In this document: positions 7,145 to 12,950 of the stretch, piece after piece
Numbering within the stretch: the stretch's first letter is position 1
Layout: every line of letters begins with the position of its first letter
Origin: a virus
Direction: 5' to 3' (one strand)
IMG/VR virus record: IMGVR_UViG_3300045049_000253
Span: 1-27,238 of that record
DNA: 27,238 bases
Notes under the pieces: generated by a model
Database searches by the model: none
Seen by the model: the letters and a program-made list of their open reading frames with translations, nothing else
Told to the model about the DNA's origin: nothing
Program-made: the position numbers and the translations under genes

Positions 7145-7359
7145 GCCCCTAACCTTTCTTCCATCTCTTCGATCAACTTTGTTTCGATCTTGTCGAGGAG
7201 GTCGCGATTCAGCATTTCGAGGATGTCGCCTTTCGCGATGCAGGCAGTTAGCCTCGCATCAGCTGGATGTGGGCGGCTTGTCTCTGTTGCTGCCTCGGGG
7301 GGATCGAACTCAAACGTGCATTCAAGCTCCACGCCATAAAGATTGATCGTGGTTCTCAT
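7141..7359 (-). CDS. Hypothetical protein, 72 aa
   Basis: Starts at ATG 7359 (MRTTINLYGVELECTFEFDPPE), which overlaps the upstream stop by 4 bp; the open frame upstream is a shadow. The N-terminal 20 residues look like a beta hairpin and the C-terminal half is an acidic helix (LLDKIETKLIEEMEERLGA). No known family. Confidence 0.65.
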   Translation of the reverse strand: MRTTINLYGVELECTFEFDPPEAATETSRPHPADARLTACIAKGDILEMLNRDLLDKIETKLIEEMEERLGA

Positions 7360-7577
7360 GTCTGTTTCTCTCCGTGGTGAATGTCGGGAATCAATACAAA
7401 GAGCAGGTAGGTGGATGCCGGGCTTGATTCCGGCTGCCGAGGGTCTGCGAACACCTCGGCTCGGGCCGCTCCGCAATGCACGGCGTTGATCGCAGTGACG
7501 CCATGCAAATCGGTTAAGACCCTTTCGTTTCCTTCAACGCCGATCCACCTATCTGCTCTCTCCAAAAACTTGTTCAT
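7356..7577 (-). CDS. Hypothetical protein, 73 aa
   Basis: MNKFLERADRWIGVEGNERV... ends in a beta-rich, hydrophobic part (STYLLFVLIPDIHH). The ATG at 7577 lacks a clear Shine-Dalgarno sequence. It lies directly after an inverted repeat that separates it from the first gene of the operon (7585-7629). This is the one junction in the first part of the operon without coupling by overlap. No function known. Confidence 0.6.
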   Translation of the reverse strand: MNKFLERADRWIGVEGNERVLTDLHGVTAINAVHCGAARAEVFADPRQPESSPASTYLLFVLIPDIHHGEKQT

Positions 7578-7584
7578 CAGGAAA

Positions 7585-7629
7585 TAACCACTCGACTACC
7601 CCGGCTCTGCGGGGCAGGGAGGGTGGTTA
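7585..7629. repeat. Nested inverted repeat between the first two left-operon genes
   Basis: Outer arms TAACCAC (7585-7591) and GTGGTTA (7623-7629) enclose an inner CCCCG/CGGGG pair (7599-7603 and 7610-7614). No T tract follows on the transcribed strand, so it is not a standard intrinsic terminator. It includes the stop codon of the first gene. It may be an RNA structure that affects termination, processing or translation of the next gene; that is inference. Confidence 0.5.
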
Positions 7630-8106
7630 CTCGGAGACGTCCTTAAGCTGCTTCGCGAGAGAAGCGCATTGGGCCTTGACGTACTCGATGTCTCGGTACG
7701 TGGAGTCAGGAAGGTAGGAGCGGTTGTATTGAATTGCGGGGCAGACATCCCATGCATGACCGCAATCGAAGCCGTACCAATGACCGGAGTCGTCGCCCCA
7801 GAAGGCTTCACCCGAATAGGTGATGCCGCCATGGACATTGAACAAGCCGCCCGCGCTATCGTGTTCGTGATCGAGCAGGAACCAGCCACCGAACAGCGGA
7901 CGAGTTGGCGTCTTCGTGATCTGCGCGCTGTAGCTCACGCCGTGCAGCGGGTGACCGAACGGAATCTCGACGTAGCCGCAAAGATGACCGCTTGAGCCAT
8001 GCCGAACGATCGCGCACGCGTAGCCCGTTGCTTCATCAATCCAGCCAAGCTGATCGACCTCGTTCATCCACGGGCCGTCGGGCCACTTGCTCTTGTCGAT
8101 CGCCAT
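7627..8106 (-). CDS. First gene of the left early operon, hypothetical, 159 aa
   Basis: A soluble protein rich in Gly, His and Trp (GHLCGYVEIPFGHPLHGV, FGGWFLLDHEHD, FWGDDSGHWYGFDCGHAWDVCP), which suggests a globular fold with possible metal sites. I have seen similar unannotated proteins in other phages. AAAGGAGAG lies 5 nt before ATG 8106, and the mRNA start predicted from the promoter is about 43 nt upstream. As the promoter-proximal gene it would be the first product made after induction or infection. It has none of the Arg-rich character of lambda N. Confidence 0.75.
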   Translation of the reverse strand: MAIDKSKWPDGPWMNEVDQLGWIDEATGYACAIVRHGSSGHLCGYVEIPFGHPLHGVSYSAQITKTPTRPLFGGWFLLDHEHDSAGGLFNVHGGITYSGEAFWGDDSGHWYGFDCGHAWDVCPAIQYNRSYLPDSTYRDIEYVKAQCASLAKQLKDVSE

Positions 8107-8155
8107 TCACTCTCTCCTTTAAGGTTGGCTCCCCGATGGGGTGGGGATGGAGAGA

Positions 8156-8184
8156 TTATTAGGCGAAGCCTTATCGAATGTCAA
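8156..8184 (-). promoter_or_regulatory. Leftward early promoter (PL-like)
   Basis: Reading leftward: TTGACA (8184-8179), a 17-bp spacer and TAATAA (8161-8156), a near-perfect sigma-70 promoter. The predicted transcription start is near 8149. One operator-like palindrome overlaps the -35 and a second fills the spacer up to the -10, so a bound repressor would block RNA polymerase. Confidence 0.82.
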
Positions 8185-8220
8185 AGGCAAAGCCTTACAT
8201 AACAGTAAGGTATTGCCGAA
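8159..8220. promoter_or_regulatory. Left operator set (OL-like), three sites
   Basis: Three 15-bp sites fit TWAGGCNNNGCCTTA: 8159-8173 (TTAGGCGAAGCCTTA), 8183-8197 (AAAGGCAAAGCCTTA) and 8206-8220 (TAAGGTATTGCCGAA, weaker). Starts are spaced 24 and 23 bp. The same motif occurs around the cI/cro promoter region. They are probably bound by the CI-like repressor, the Cro-like protein, or both. Binding is inferred from shared motif and position. Confidence 0.75.
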
Positions 8221-8238
8221 TAATCTGGGCGTAGGCGG

Positions 8239-8261
8239 AAAAAAGCCACCCGAGGGTGGCT
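8239..8261 (-). terminator. Intrinsic terminator of the cI-lipoprotein operon
   Basis: On the minus strand, AGCCACCC (8261-8254) pairs with GGGTGGCT (8251-8244) around a 2-nt centre, followed by a run of six T. It ends leftward transcription from the repressor operon just before PL, keeping the two leftward units separate. Confidence 0.85.
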
Positions 8262-8307
8262 ATGGAATCCGGCTCAGGAGGAGGGGAGCGGCCGGAGCGC
8301 TAGTAGG

Positions 8308-8574
8308 TCACTCGCACCTGAATGTGACTGTCGTGATCGCGTTCGCAGGGAATCCGAGGTCGGTCCGCTGTTCTAGTACGACTATTTGCTTGCGCAGCTG
8401 CGCGCACTTCTGATTGGCGCTCAAAAGAGCCATCTCGGTAGAGGCTGTCTGACCGCCGCGCGCAGGTGAGGCGTTGGCAGAAACTCTGTAGGTGTCGAGC
8501 CCAATGCTTAAGGGCTCGCTCTGCCAGGCGCATGCGGCTAGAAACGGTGGTATGGCAAGGATAAGGGCTTTCAC
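8308..8574 (-). CDS. Putative lipoprotein, 88 aa
   Basis: A short hydrophobic N-terminus ends in the lipobox LAAC with the acceptor Cys at residue 15. The residue after it is Ala, which by the usual rule favours the outer membrane. The mature part has a pattern of ASTEMALLSANQKCAQLRKQ followed by a beta strand ending in a Cys (TTVTFRC). I do not recognise a named family. It is the last gene of the cI operon and overlaps its upstream neighbour by 4 bp. Expression in the lysogen is expected from this position, so it is a candidate lysogenic-conversion gene. Confidence 0.75.
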   Translation of the reverse strand: MKALILAIPPFLAACAWQSEPLSIGLDTYRVSANASPARGGQTASTEMALLSANQKCAQLRKQIVVLEQRTDLGFPANAITTVTFRCE

Positions 8575-8846
8575 TTGCAGATCATCCGCCAGATGTACTG
8601 CTTGTAGGTCGGGTCATAGACCTGGAACTGCCGGCAGGTCTTGCCCTCGGTCGGAGACAGCTTCGGAGATCCACTTTGAGGGATCAGAGGGGGCGCGTAC
8701 GGGCACGTCTCTTTCGGGCAAAACGGCTTCTTGTCCAACTTGTTCTCACATATGGCGCGCACCTGACCATTGAGACACATGCAAGTGCAGTCCGCGTGAG
8801 CGGCAAAGGGCACCGCCAAGGCAAGCCCCAAAATGAGTTTGCGCAT
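8571..8846 (-). CDS. Secreted Cys-rich protein, 91 aa
   Basis: A classical signal peptide (MRKLILGLALAVPFAAHA, probable cleavage after residue 18) precedes a mature part with eight cysteines, starting DCTCMC. It is probably periplasmic and disulfide-bonded. GGAGGGGAGAG lies directly upstream of the ATG. The gene overlaps the downstream lipoprotein by 4 bp. It is probably transcribed with the repressor. Function unknown; candidate surface or periplasmic conversion factor. Confidence 0.76.
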   Translation of the reverse strand: MRKLILGLALAVPFAAHADCTCMCLNGQVRAICENKLDKKPFCPKETCPYAPPLIPQSGSPKLSPTEGKTCRQFQVYDPTYKQYIWRMICK

Positions 8847-8864
8847 CTCTCCCCTCCATCTTCA

Positions 8865-8889
8865 CGGCACCGCCGTCTCAGCGGTGCCG
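8865..8889. repeat. Perfect 9-bp inverted repeat in the cI operon
   Basis: CGGCACCGC (8865-8873) and GCGGTGCCG (8881-8889) flank a 7-nt loop, in the 70-bp gap between two moron-like genes. No T tract follows, so it is not a full intrinsic terminator. It could stabilise the upstream cI mRNA or reduce readthrough. Confidence 0.6.
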
Positions 8890-8916
8890 CAATCTTCCCA
8901 CACGGCCTAGCCGATG

Positions 8917-9147
8917 TCACCGGGCCGGAACCTGGCGCCAACCCTTTCCCTTGAGGCAGGCGTTCTGGACAATGGCGGCCTGCAGCACCGATACGTTCCC
9001 ATTGCCGAAAGCCTGGGCGGTGCAGTAGCCGTGGTCGGTGTCGAAGTCGTCCTGAGTCGCGCCTTTCTTGTACCAGACCCATTGCTGATCAGACTCAGAG
9101 GCACACCCGCAAAGCGCGGCGACCAGGACGAGCGCCGCAACTCTCAT
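8917..9147 (-). CDS. Putative lipoprotein immediately downstream of cI, 76 aa
   Basis: Signal with lipobox LCGC and acceptor Cys at residue 15 (MRVAALVLVAALCGCASESD). The mature part, about 62 aa, has the pattern WVWYKKGATQDDFDTDHGYC followed by QAAIVQNACLKGKGW, with two cysteines. I have seen this pattern in small lipoproteins of phages and proteobacteria. The ATG overlaps the cI stop by 4 bp (9144-9147) and has GAGGG 5 nt upstream, so it is co-translated with the repressor. By position it resembles lambda rex or other exclusion genes; function is inference. Confidence 0.78.
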   Translation of the reverse strand: MRVAALVLVAALCGCASESDQQWVWYKKGATQDDFDTDHGYCTAQAFGNGNVSVLQAAIVQNACLKGKGWRQVPAR

Positions 9148-9806
9148 AGTTTCCCTCTCGTTTGGAATTCGATGACGCGACCGATGACGCGCATGGCTGG
9201 ATCGTCAATCTCGATTGTTGGATATGCCGGATTCAGGGCGCGCAGAAACCACCTGCCGCCGTCGGTGGTGAGCTGCTTGAACGTAGCCTTCTGGGTCTGC
9301 ACGTCCTTGGCGATCACGTAGTCGCCTGGGCCAGCCGCTCGCCCGGGGTCCACGATGATGATCGTTCCTTCCGGAAATGTGCGCTGCCCGGGGATGGGAT
9401 TGGTCATGCTGTCGCCGACCACGCGGAGAGCAAACGCGTTTTTGCCCGGCAGGCTGTCGAAGGCAAGCGCCCAATCGTCGGCTTCGCCGGGATAAAACTG
9501 ATCCTCTACGTCCTGCCACAGCCCTGCCTGCACCCAAGAAATGATGGGCACACGGCGATGCGACTCTGCCTGTTGCACGTTCTGCTCCTCCGTGAAAGCC
9601 GTCAAGCCCCAATGAGCTGGCCCTGCAACATCGGAAAAGTAGGCCCAGAGCTGCTGCAGCTTGCCCTTATCGACGGTCCCGCGCTTGATCCAGTCCTGAA
9701 CGGATGGCGGCTTGACACCGAAGTGCCGCGCGAGGTCGGCCTTCGTGACCCCCTTTTTTTCAATCGCGGCGGCGATTGCATCACCAAGAGCTTTGCCAGT
9801 AAGCAT
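9144..9806 (-). CDS. cI: CI-like repressor, S24 family (LexA/CI)
   Basis: Maintains lysogeny by binding operators and is expected to self-cleave on RecA activation. Residues about 19-45 form an HTH (TKADLARHFGVKPPSVQDWIKRG). The C-terminal domain is S24: cleavage site Ala94-Gly95 (VQAG), catalytic Ser133 in GDSM and Lys177 in ATFKQL. The length of 220 aa fits the family. I chose ATG 9806 (MLTGKALGDA) because the upstream extension runs into the Cro-like gene's promoter and lacks family features. Three exported proteins follow in the same operon. A self-operator-like site (GTAAGCATTGCCTTA, 9799-9813) overlaps its start codon. I could not identify a convincing maintenance promoter. Confidence 0.93.
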   Translation of the reverse strand: MLTGKALGDAIAAAIEKKGVTKADLARHFGVKPPSVQDWIKRGTVDKGKLQQLWAYFSDVAGPAHWGLTAFTEEQNVQQAESHRRVPIISWVQAGLWQDVEDQFYPGEADDWALAFDSLPGKNAFALRVVGDSMTNPIPGQRTFPEGTIIIVDPGRAAGPGDYVIAKDVQTQKATFKQLTTDGGRWFLRALNPAYPTIEIDDPAMRVIGRVIEFQTRGKL

Positions 9807-9834
9807 TGCCTTATGGTGAATCCTGACCGCTGAG

Positions 9835-9891
9835 TAAGGCAATTCCTGTTGCATTGAGTTAGGCTTGGCCTTATAGTGAGGCAATGTCTAA
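9835..9891. promoter_or_regulatory. Right operator set (OR-like), three sites
   Basis: Sites fitting the TWAGGCNNNGCCTTA motif: 9835-9849 (TAAGGCAATTCCTGT), 9859-9873 (TTAGGCTTGGCCTTA, nearly perfect) and 9877-9891 (TGAGGCAATGTCTAA, weak, over the cro start). Spacing is 24 and 18 bp. The nearly perfect site lies between the -35 and -10 of the rightward promoter, as the corresponding site does in the leftward one. Confidence 0.75.
9849..9877 (+). promoter_or_regulatory. Rightward early promoter (PR-like)
   Basis: TTGCAT (9849-9854), 17-bp spacer, TATAGT (9872-9877). The expected transcription start is 9883-9885, which coincides with the ATG of the Cro-like gene at 9884. It would drive the replication operon and is overlapped by operator sites. 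Confidence 0.8.
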
Positions 9892-10210
9892 TGAACGCGA
9901 CCAGCACTCAACGGGCCATCTCGCCCTGATCCGGGCTGCCGGGATCGTGGGCGGCCAACGTGCGCTGGCCCGTAAGTTGAGCGTTGAAGCTCCCACCGTG
10001 AATCAATGGGCCAAGCTGAAGCGCCCCATCCCCGATGAGAAATGCGTTGGCATCGAGCTGGCGACTGAAGGCGAGGTCGCTTGCGAAGAACTCGCGCCCG
10101 AGCGGCATTGGGTCCGCGTACCAGATCGCAAATGGCCGCATCCAAAGGGTCGTCCACTGATCGATCACGCCCCTGCCGCCAACGACAGCGAACACAAGAC
10201 AAGGGCGTGA
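9884..10210 (+). CDS. Cro/YdaS-like repressor, 108 aa
   Basis: Diverges from cI. The HTH part runs at residues about 18-45 (AAGIVGGQRALARKLSVEAPTVNQW), followed by PIPDEKCVGIELATEGEVACEELAPE, the layout of the YdaS/Cro group found beside cI in many prophages. It is expected to bind the shared operators and favour lytic growth. ATG 9884 is the only good start in frame, but the PR start point falls on the same base, so the message may be leaderless. Operator-like sequence covers the first codons. Confidence 0.85.
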   Translation: MSNERDQHSTGHLALIRAAGIVGGQRALARKLSVEAPTVNQWAKLKRPIPDEKCVGIELATEGEVACEELAPERHWVRVPDRKWPHPKGRPLIDHAPAANDSEHKTRA

Positions 10211-10211
10211 C

Positions 10212-10529
10212 GTGAGCAGCGAATCCACCATCGAACTGCTCGCGGAGGCTCTTTGCGAGCTGCGCGCTATCCATGCGGCGCTTGAGGAGCGACTCGGAAG
10301 CCGAGGTTCGACTCCTTGGACGCCTCCGCAATGGCCGCAATCCACAACTGCGGCACATGGAACGTTACTTCCTTCCCGCCCACTGACGGTTCCTTCGGAG
10401 TCAGGCGAACAAAGCCCGACCCCATACCGCTCACCGACGTGCACAGCAGCGCCCGCGATGACTCTTGCCCAGACTCTTGAATCTCTTGGGACGGAATCGC
10501 ATAGCGCTCCAACGGAACTCCGTCGATGA
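10212..10529 (+). CDS. Doubtful rightward ORF after cro, 105 aa
   Basis: GTG start 1 nt after the cro stop with AAGG 8 nt upstream. Residues 1-34 (MSSESTIELLAEALCELRAI) look like a genuine small helical protein. From about residue 35 the sequence turns Pro/Ser/Thr-rich and lies antisense to a better-supported minus-strand gene (10267-10551). The real gene may be short or frame-shifted. I keep it at low confidence. Confidence 0.35.
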   Translation: MSSESTIELLAEALCELRAIHAALEERLGSRGSTPWTPPQWPQSTTAAHGTLLPSRPLTVPSESGEQSPTPYRSPTCTAAPAMTLAQTLESLGTESHSAPTELRR

Positions 10530-10551
10530 AGTACACAAGGAAATATTGCAT
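10267..10551 (-). CDS. Convergent hypothetical gene within the right early region, 94 aa
   Basis: MQYFLVYFIDGVPLERYAIP..., with beta-type patterns (GFVRLTPKEPSVGGKEVTFHV) and a C-terminal helix (LWIAAIAEASKES). GGAAGGGGG lies 5 nt before the ATG. Amino-acid usage looks natural, unlike the opposite frame. It is transcribed against the PR operon and overlaps the rightward ORF at 10212. The promoter is not clear. No family recognised; it could be lysogen-expressed or antisense to early right transcription. Confidence 0.6.
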   Translation of the reverse strand: MQYFLVYFIDGVPLERYAIPSQEIQESGQESSRALLCTSVSGMGSGFVRLTPKEPSVGGKEVTFHVPQLWIAAIAEASKESNLGFRVAPQAPHG

Positions 10552-10690
10552 GAGTGCCCCCTTCCGTGGGACGCGAGTTGAGGAACCCGCATTTTCCCCA
10601 GAAGGAGGGCGCTCGCCCCAACCCCCCAGCAAGCCCCACTGCGCCCATCGCAGTGTCGTCTCCAACCTCCTCCAGGTAGGGCTTGCTTTT

Positions 10691-10718
10691 GGCTCGATTC
10701 GTTCGAGCCGCTTTTATT
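10691..10718 (+). terminator. Possible tR1-like terminator after cro
   Basis: GGCTCGA (10691-10697), loop TTCGT, TCGAGCC (10703-10709), then GCTTTTATT. It is a modest intrinsic terminator for rightward RNA placed between the Cro-like gene and the replication operon, as tR1 is in lambda. The surrounding 10552-10794 segment holds no gene I can support; it also has a T run at 10755-10761. Confidence 0.55.
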
Positions 10719-10794
10719 CCGAAAGGCGGGTGCTTGTTCATGGCCTGCAGTCTCTTGTTTTTTTCGACTAAACCGAAGTCAACGAGCGTCAACC

Positions 10795-11166
10795 ATGGAC
10801 AACCATTCGCAACGAGAGATGCCCTTTCTGGCCGAAATGAAGGGGCCACAGGAAGTGCCAATCGAATTCATTAAAGCATGCAAGTCGGAGCTTGAGGCTC
10901 TGAACCTGTGCATGAACCTGTCAAACCTCTCGGACGACGTGATCCGCGAAAAGCTGGGCGGGATCGACAAGGGCCACTTCTCGCGAATCCGCAAGGGGCG
11001 TGGCAACTTCCCGCCGAACAAGCGCGTTGCGCTGATGAATCTATGCGGGAACCTCGCCCCGATTCAGTACGAGGCCTGGCGCTTGGGGCGCGAGGTTGTA
11101 GAGCGCTCTAAGGACGCGCAAATCCGTGAACTACGCCAACGCCTGATGGCACTGGAGGCCGCATGA
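10795..11166 (+). CDS. Putative phage regulatory DNA-binding protein, 123 aa
   Basis: First gene of the replication operon after the possible tR1. It is a helical protein whose centre (LSDDVIREKLGGIDKGHFSRIRKGRGNFP, residues about 43-70) resembles an HTH recognition region, followed by a helical C-terminus ending ELRQRLMALEAA. I know similar proteins at this place in phages of Burkholderiales and Xanthomonadales, without a defined role. A CII-like activator is possible by position only. No good Shine-Dalgarno is visible, and ATG 10822 or 10840 are alternative starts. Overlaps the next gene by 4 bp. Confidence 0.68.
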   Translation: MDNHSQREMPFLAEMKGPQEVPIEFIKACKSELEALNLCMNLSNLSDDVIREKLGGIDKGHFSRIRKGRGNFPPNKRVALMNLCGNLAPIQYEAWRLGREVVERSKDAQIRELRQRLMALEAA

Positions 11167-11873
11167 CATCGCCATTCGAGAATCTTCGCATCAACTTCGA
11201 CCCGAAATACCTTGAGCCGCTCTGTCGATTCAAGGCGGTGCACGACATTCGCTACTACCTGAACGGCATCTACGTTGAGCGCGCCCCTTTGGAGCTTGGT
11301 GGCGTCTATCTCGTAGCGACTGACGGTCACACCATGGCCGTGATCCACGACAAGAGCGGAAGCATTGCTGGTGCCGACAGCGCAATCATCAGCATCACCC
11401 CGCAAGCGGTGTCAGCGGCGAAGGCATCTCAATCTCGTAAGCACGTTCTTCTGAAGCATCGCGTCTTGGTACAGGGCACTCGGCTTTTGATTGCACCTGA
11501 CTTTGACTGCGCTGCGGAACTCTACATCCAGCCTGGTCGCTGCAACATCGAAGGGAAGTTCCCCAATTGGCGTGGGGTCATCCCTGACTTTTCCAAGCTC
11601 AAGGAAGCGCAGATCACGACCAACTGCGTGAACGCGAACTACCTCGCTCGGCTCGCTGGGCTGACGAACGACAAGTACGGAAGCGGCATCACGCTTTGGC
11701 AAGACGATCCGCAGAAGGCGATTGTTTGCCAGATCAGCGGCTTGGAGGAAATGGTCGTCTTCGTCATGCCCATGAAGCTCAATACAGCCGGGTTCCAGCG
11801 CGGCATGTTTCCTTACCTCTCTGTTTCTAAAGCTGCGGAAAAGACCCCCGAGCCAACACCGGAGTCCGCATGA
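11163..11873 (+). CDS. Sliding-clamp-like protein (DnaN beta-clamp family, shortened), 236 aa
   Basis: Beta clamps are DNA-encircling rings that tether DNA polymerase. Key signs are DIRYYLNGIYVE (residues about 28-39) and VATDGHTMAV (about 51-60), which match the third-domain start of DnaN (A..DVRYYLNG, ATDGHRLA). KFPNWRGVIP (131-140) matches its YPDYRRVIP-type strand. VVFVMPMKL (197-205) matches the C-terminal VVMPMRL. Full DnaN is about 366 aa with three domains, so this product would have about two. It lies upstream of the O-like and helicase genes and overlaps its upstream neighbour by 4 bp. The tail after residue 210 is Pro/Glu-rich. It may form a phage clamp or act on the host clamp; which is unknown. 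Confidence 0.78.
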   Translation: MTSPFENLRINFDPKYLEPLCRFKAVHDIRYYLNGIYVERAPLELGGVYLVATDGHTMAVIHDKSGSIAGADSAIISITPQAVSAAKASQSRKHVLLKHRVLVQGTRLLIAPDFDCAAELYIQPGRCNIEGKFPNWRGVIPDFSKLKEAQITTNCVNANYLARLAGLTNDKYGSGITLWQDDPQKAIVCQISGLEEMVVFVMPMKLNTAGFQRGMFPYLSVSKAAEKTPEPTPESA

Positions 11874-12031
11874 ACGTCTGGAACAAGCTGCGCGCCCTCT
11901 TCATCAAGCCCACTCCCGAGCCCGAGCCCGCCAACATCACCTGGCCCGAGGAATTCGAGCGCTTGCGCCAGATCAGAGCTGCCAACGATCCCAAGAGAGA
12001 AATCCTCGCCCTTCCAGTCAAGGAGATGTGA
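11870..12031 (+). CDS. Small hypothetical protein, 53 aa
   Basis: MNVWNKLRALFIKPTPEPEP... has a short amphipathic N-terminus, a Pro/Glu spacer and a charged helix (FERLRQIRAANDPKREIL). The ATG overlaps the clamp-like gene's stop by 4 bp. The tail encodes the AAGGAG that serves the next gene. Function unknown. Confidence 0.6.
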   Translation: MNVWNKLRALFIKPTPEPEPANITWPEEFERLRQIRAANDPKREILALPVKEM

Positions 12032-12032
12032 G

Positions 12033-12224
12033 ATGGGTAGCTCTGGAGGCAACAGCCACGGCACGGTGCCGCAGTCGCCGAATTGGTCGAATCGTCCATT
12101 TAGCGCTCCGGTACTCCAGCGAGCCTTTTGCGGGCGGTGCGACCGAAGCTGTGAGCAAGCCACGCGCTGCCCCCACGGCGATCGTTGTGGGCGCCCTGAT
12201 GTTTCTGGCGCGAAGGAGTCCTGA
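12033..12224 (+). CDS. Small Cys-rich protein, 63 aa
   Basis: AAGGAG lies 7 nt before ATG 12033. Residues 33-52 carry five cysteines (CGRC, DRSC, ATRC, GDRC), a possible zinc site. The N-terminus is low complexity. It is followed after 1 nt by the next gene. Real by its ribosome-binding site and spacing; the role is unknown. Confidence 0.55.
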   Translation: MGSSGGNSHGTVPQSPNWSNRPFSAPVLQRAFCGRCDRSCEQATRCPHGDRCGRPDVSGAKES

Positions 12225-12225
12225 C

Positions 12226-12540
12226 ATGTCCCTCTCTGCTTCTTCGCCGCCAACCCGCTCCATCCCCCAGCGTGCAGAAGTTTCCTCTTCTGGAAGCTCT
12301 GCGGCATGTGAGAAAGAACAAGAAGTTCCTGTCGGTCAAACACTGACAGACGATCAACGCGAGGAAGCCATTCGAATTGCTGCTGGCCTCGTCGAAAAGC
12401 ACATGGCTGCATGGGAGAAATCCGGCTGCTTTGCAGATCGGGGGAATGCGGATCGAGCCCGAGTGTTGATGGAGCAATTGATCCGTGGGCGTTCTCCTGA
12501 GTACGTGGCTCGCATCGAGCGCGAGCGGGGGCTGCTGTAG
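12226..12540 (+). CDS. Hypothetical protein, 104 aa
   Basis: AAGGAG lies 8 nt before ATG 12226. About 35 disordered residues precede a helical part (DDQREEAIRIAAGLVEKHMAAWEKSG, then RARVLMEQLIRGRSPEYVARIERERGLL). Similar helical endings occur in unannotated phage early proteins. The stop overlaps the GTG of the next gene by one base. Confidence 0.65.
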   Translation: MSLSASSPPTRSIPQRAEVSSSGSSAACEKEQEVPVGQTLTDDQREEAIRIAAGLVEKHMAAWEKSGCFADRGNADRARVLMEQLIRGRSPEYVARIERERGLL

Positions 12541-12950
12541 TGAGCTACGGTTTCGTCTACTGCCTCGCCAACGCAGCAATGCCAGGTCTTTACAAGATCG
12601 GGCATACGAAGGGTTCTCCACACGCTCGTGCGGAGGAGCTTTCCCGCTCGACGGGGGTGCCAATTGAGTTCTATGTCGTCGGATACATCGAGATCGATGA
12701 TCCGCATTGGTGGGAGCAAAGATTCCACGAGCACCTAGCTCGATTTCGAGCAAACGATAGACGCGAATTCTTCAGGTGCCGCGCCTCGGACATTGCGCCC
12801 CTGTTTCTTCGTAATGAATACGCCGTAGCGATCCATGACGCGGACTTCAGCCCCTGCGCATATCAGGAAGAGGGCATCGATGTCAACAAACTGCCCAGCC
12901 CTTACCGTGCAAATGGCTCCCTCATTTCGCTTCGGGCTGTGGAGGTCTGA
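12540..12950 (+). CDS. GIY-YIG / T5orf172 (MUG113-type) domain protein, 136 aa
   Basis: Residues 4-80 show the T5orf172 pattern of the GIY-YIG superfamily: GFVY (4-7), MPGLYKIGHT (14-23), Arg30, ELSRSTGVP (33-41), WEQRFHEHLARFR (58-70) and REFF (75-78). GIY-YIG domains cut DNA, but the catalytic role of the T5orf172 group in phages is not settled. The C-terminal 55 residues are unmatched. Starts with GTG, sharing one base with the previous stop, and is followed directly by the O-like replication gene. Confidence 0.82.
   Translation: MSYGFVYCLANAAMPGLYKIGHTKGSPHARAEELSRSTGVPIEFYVVGYIEIDDPHWWEQRFHEHLARFRANDRREFFRCRASDIAPLFLRNEYAVAIHDADFSPCAYQEEGIDVNKLPSPYRANGSLISLRAVEV

Noticed and set aside
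10290-10330. tRNA T-arm-like sequence (CGAGG, TTCGACT loop, CCTTG) that might be a tRNA or att site
   Set aside because: No matching D arm, anticodon arm or acceptor stem can be formed around it, and no integrase is nearby. It lies within protein-coding DNA, so it is probably chance.
9908-10861. A 317-codon minus-strand frame across cro and the early right region
   Set aside because: It is antisense to the Cro-like gene, its sequence looks like a shadow, and a better-supported 94-aa gene in another frame has its own ribosome-binding site.
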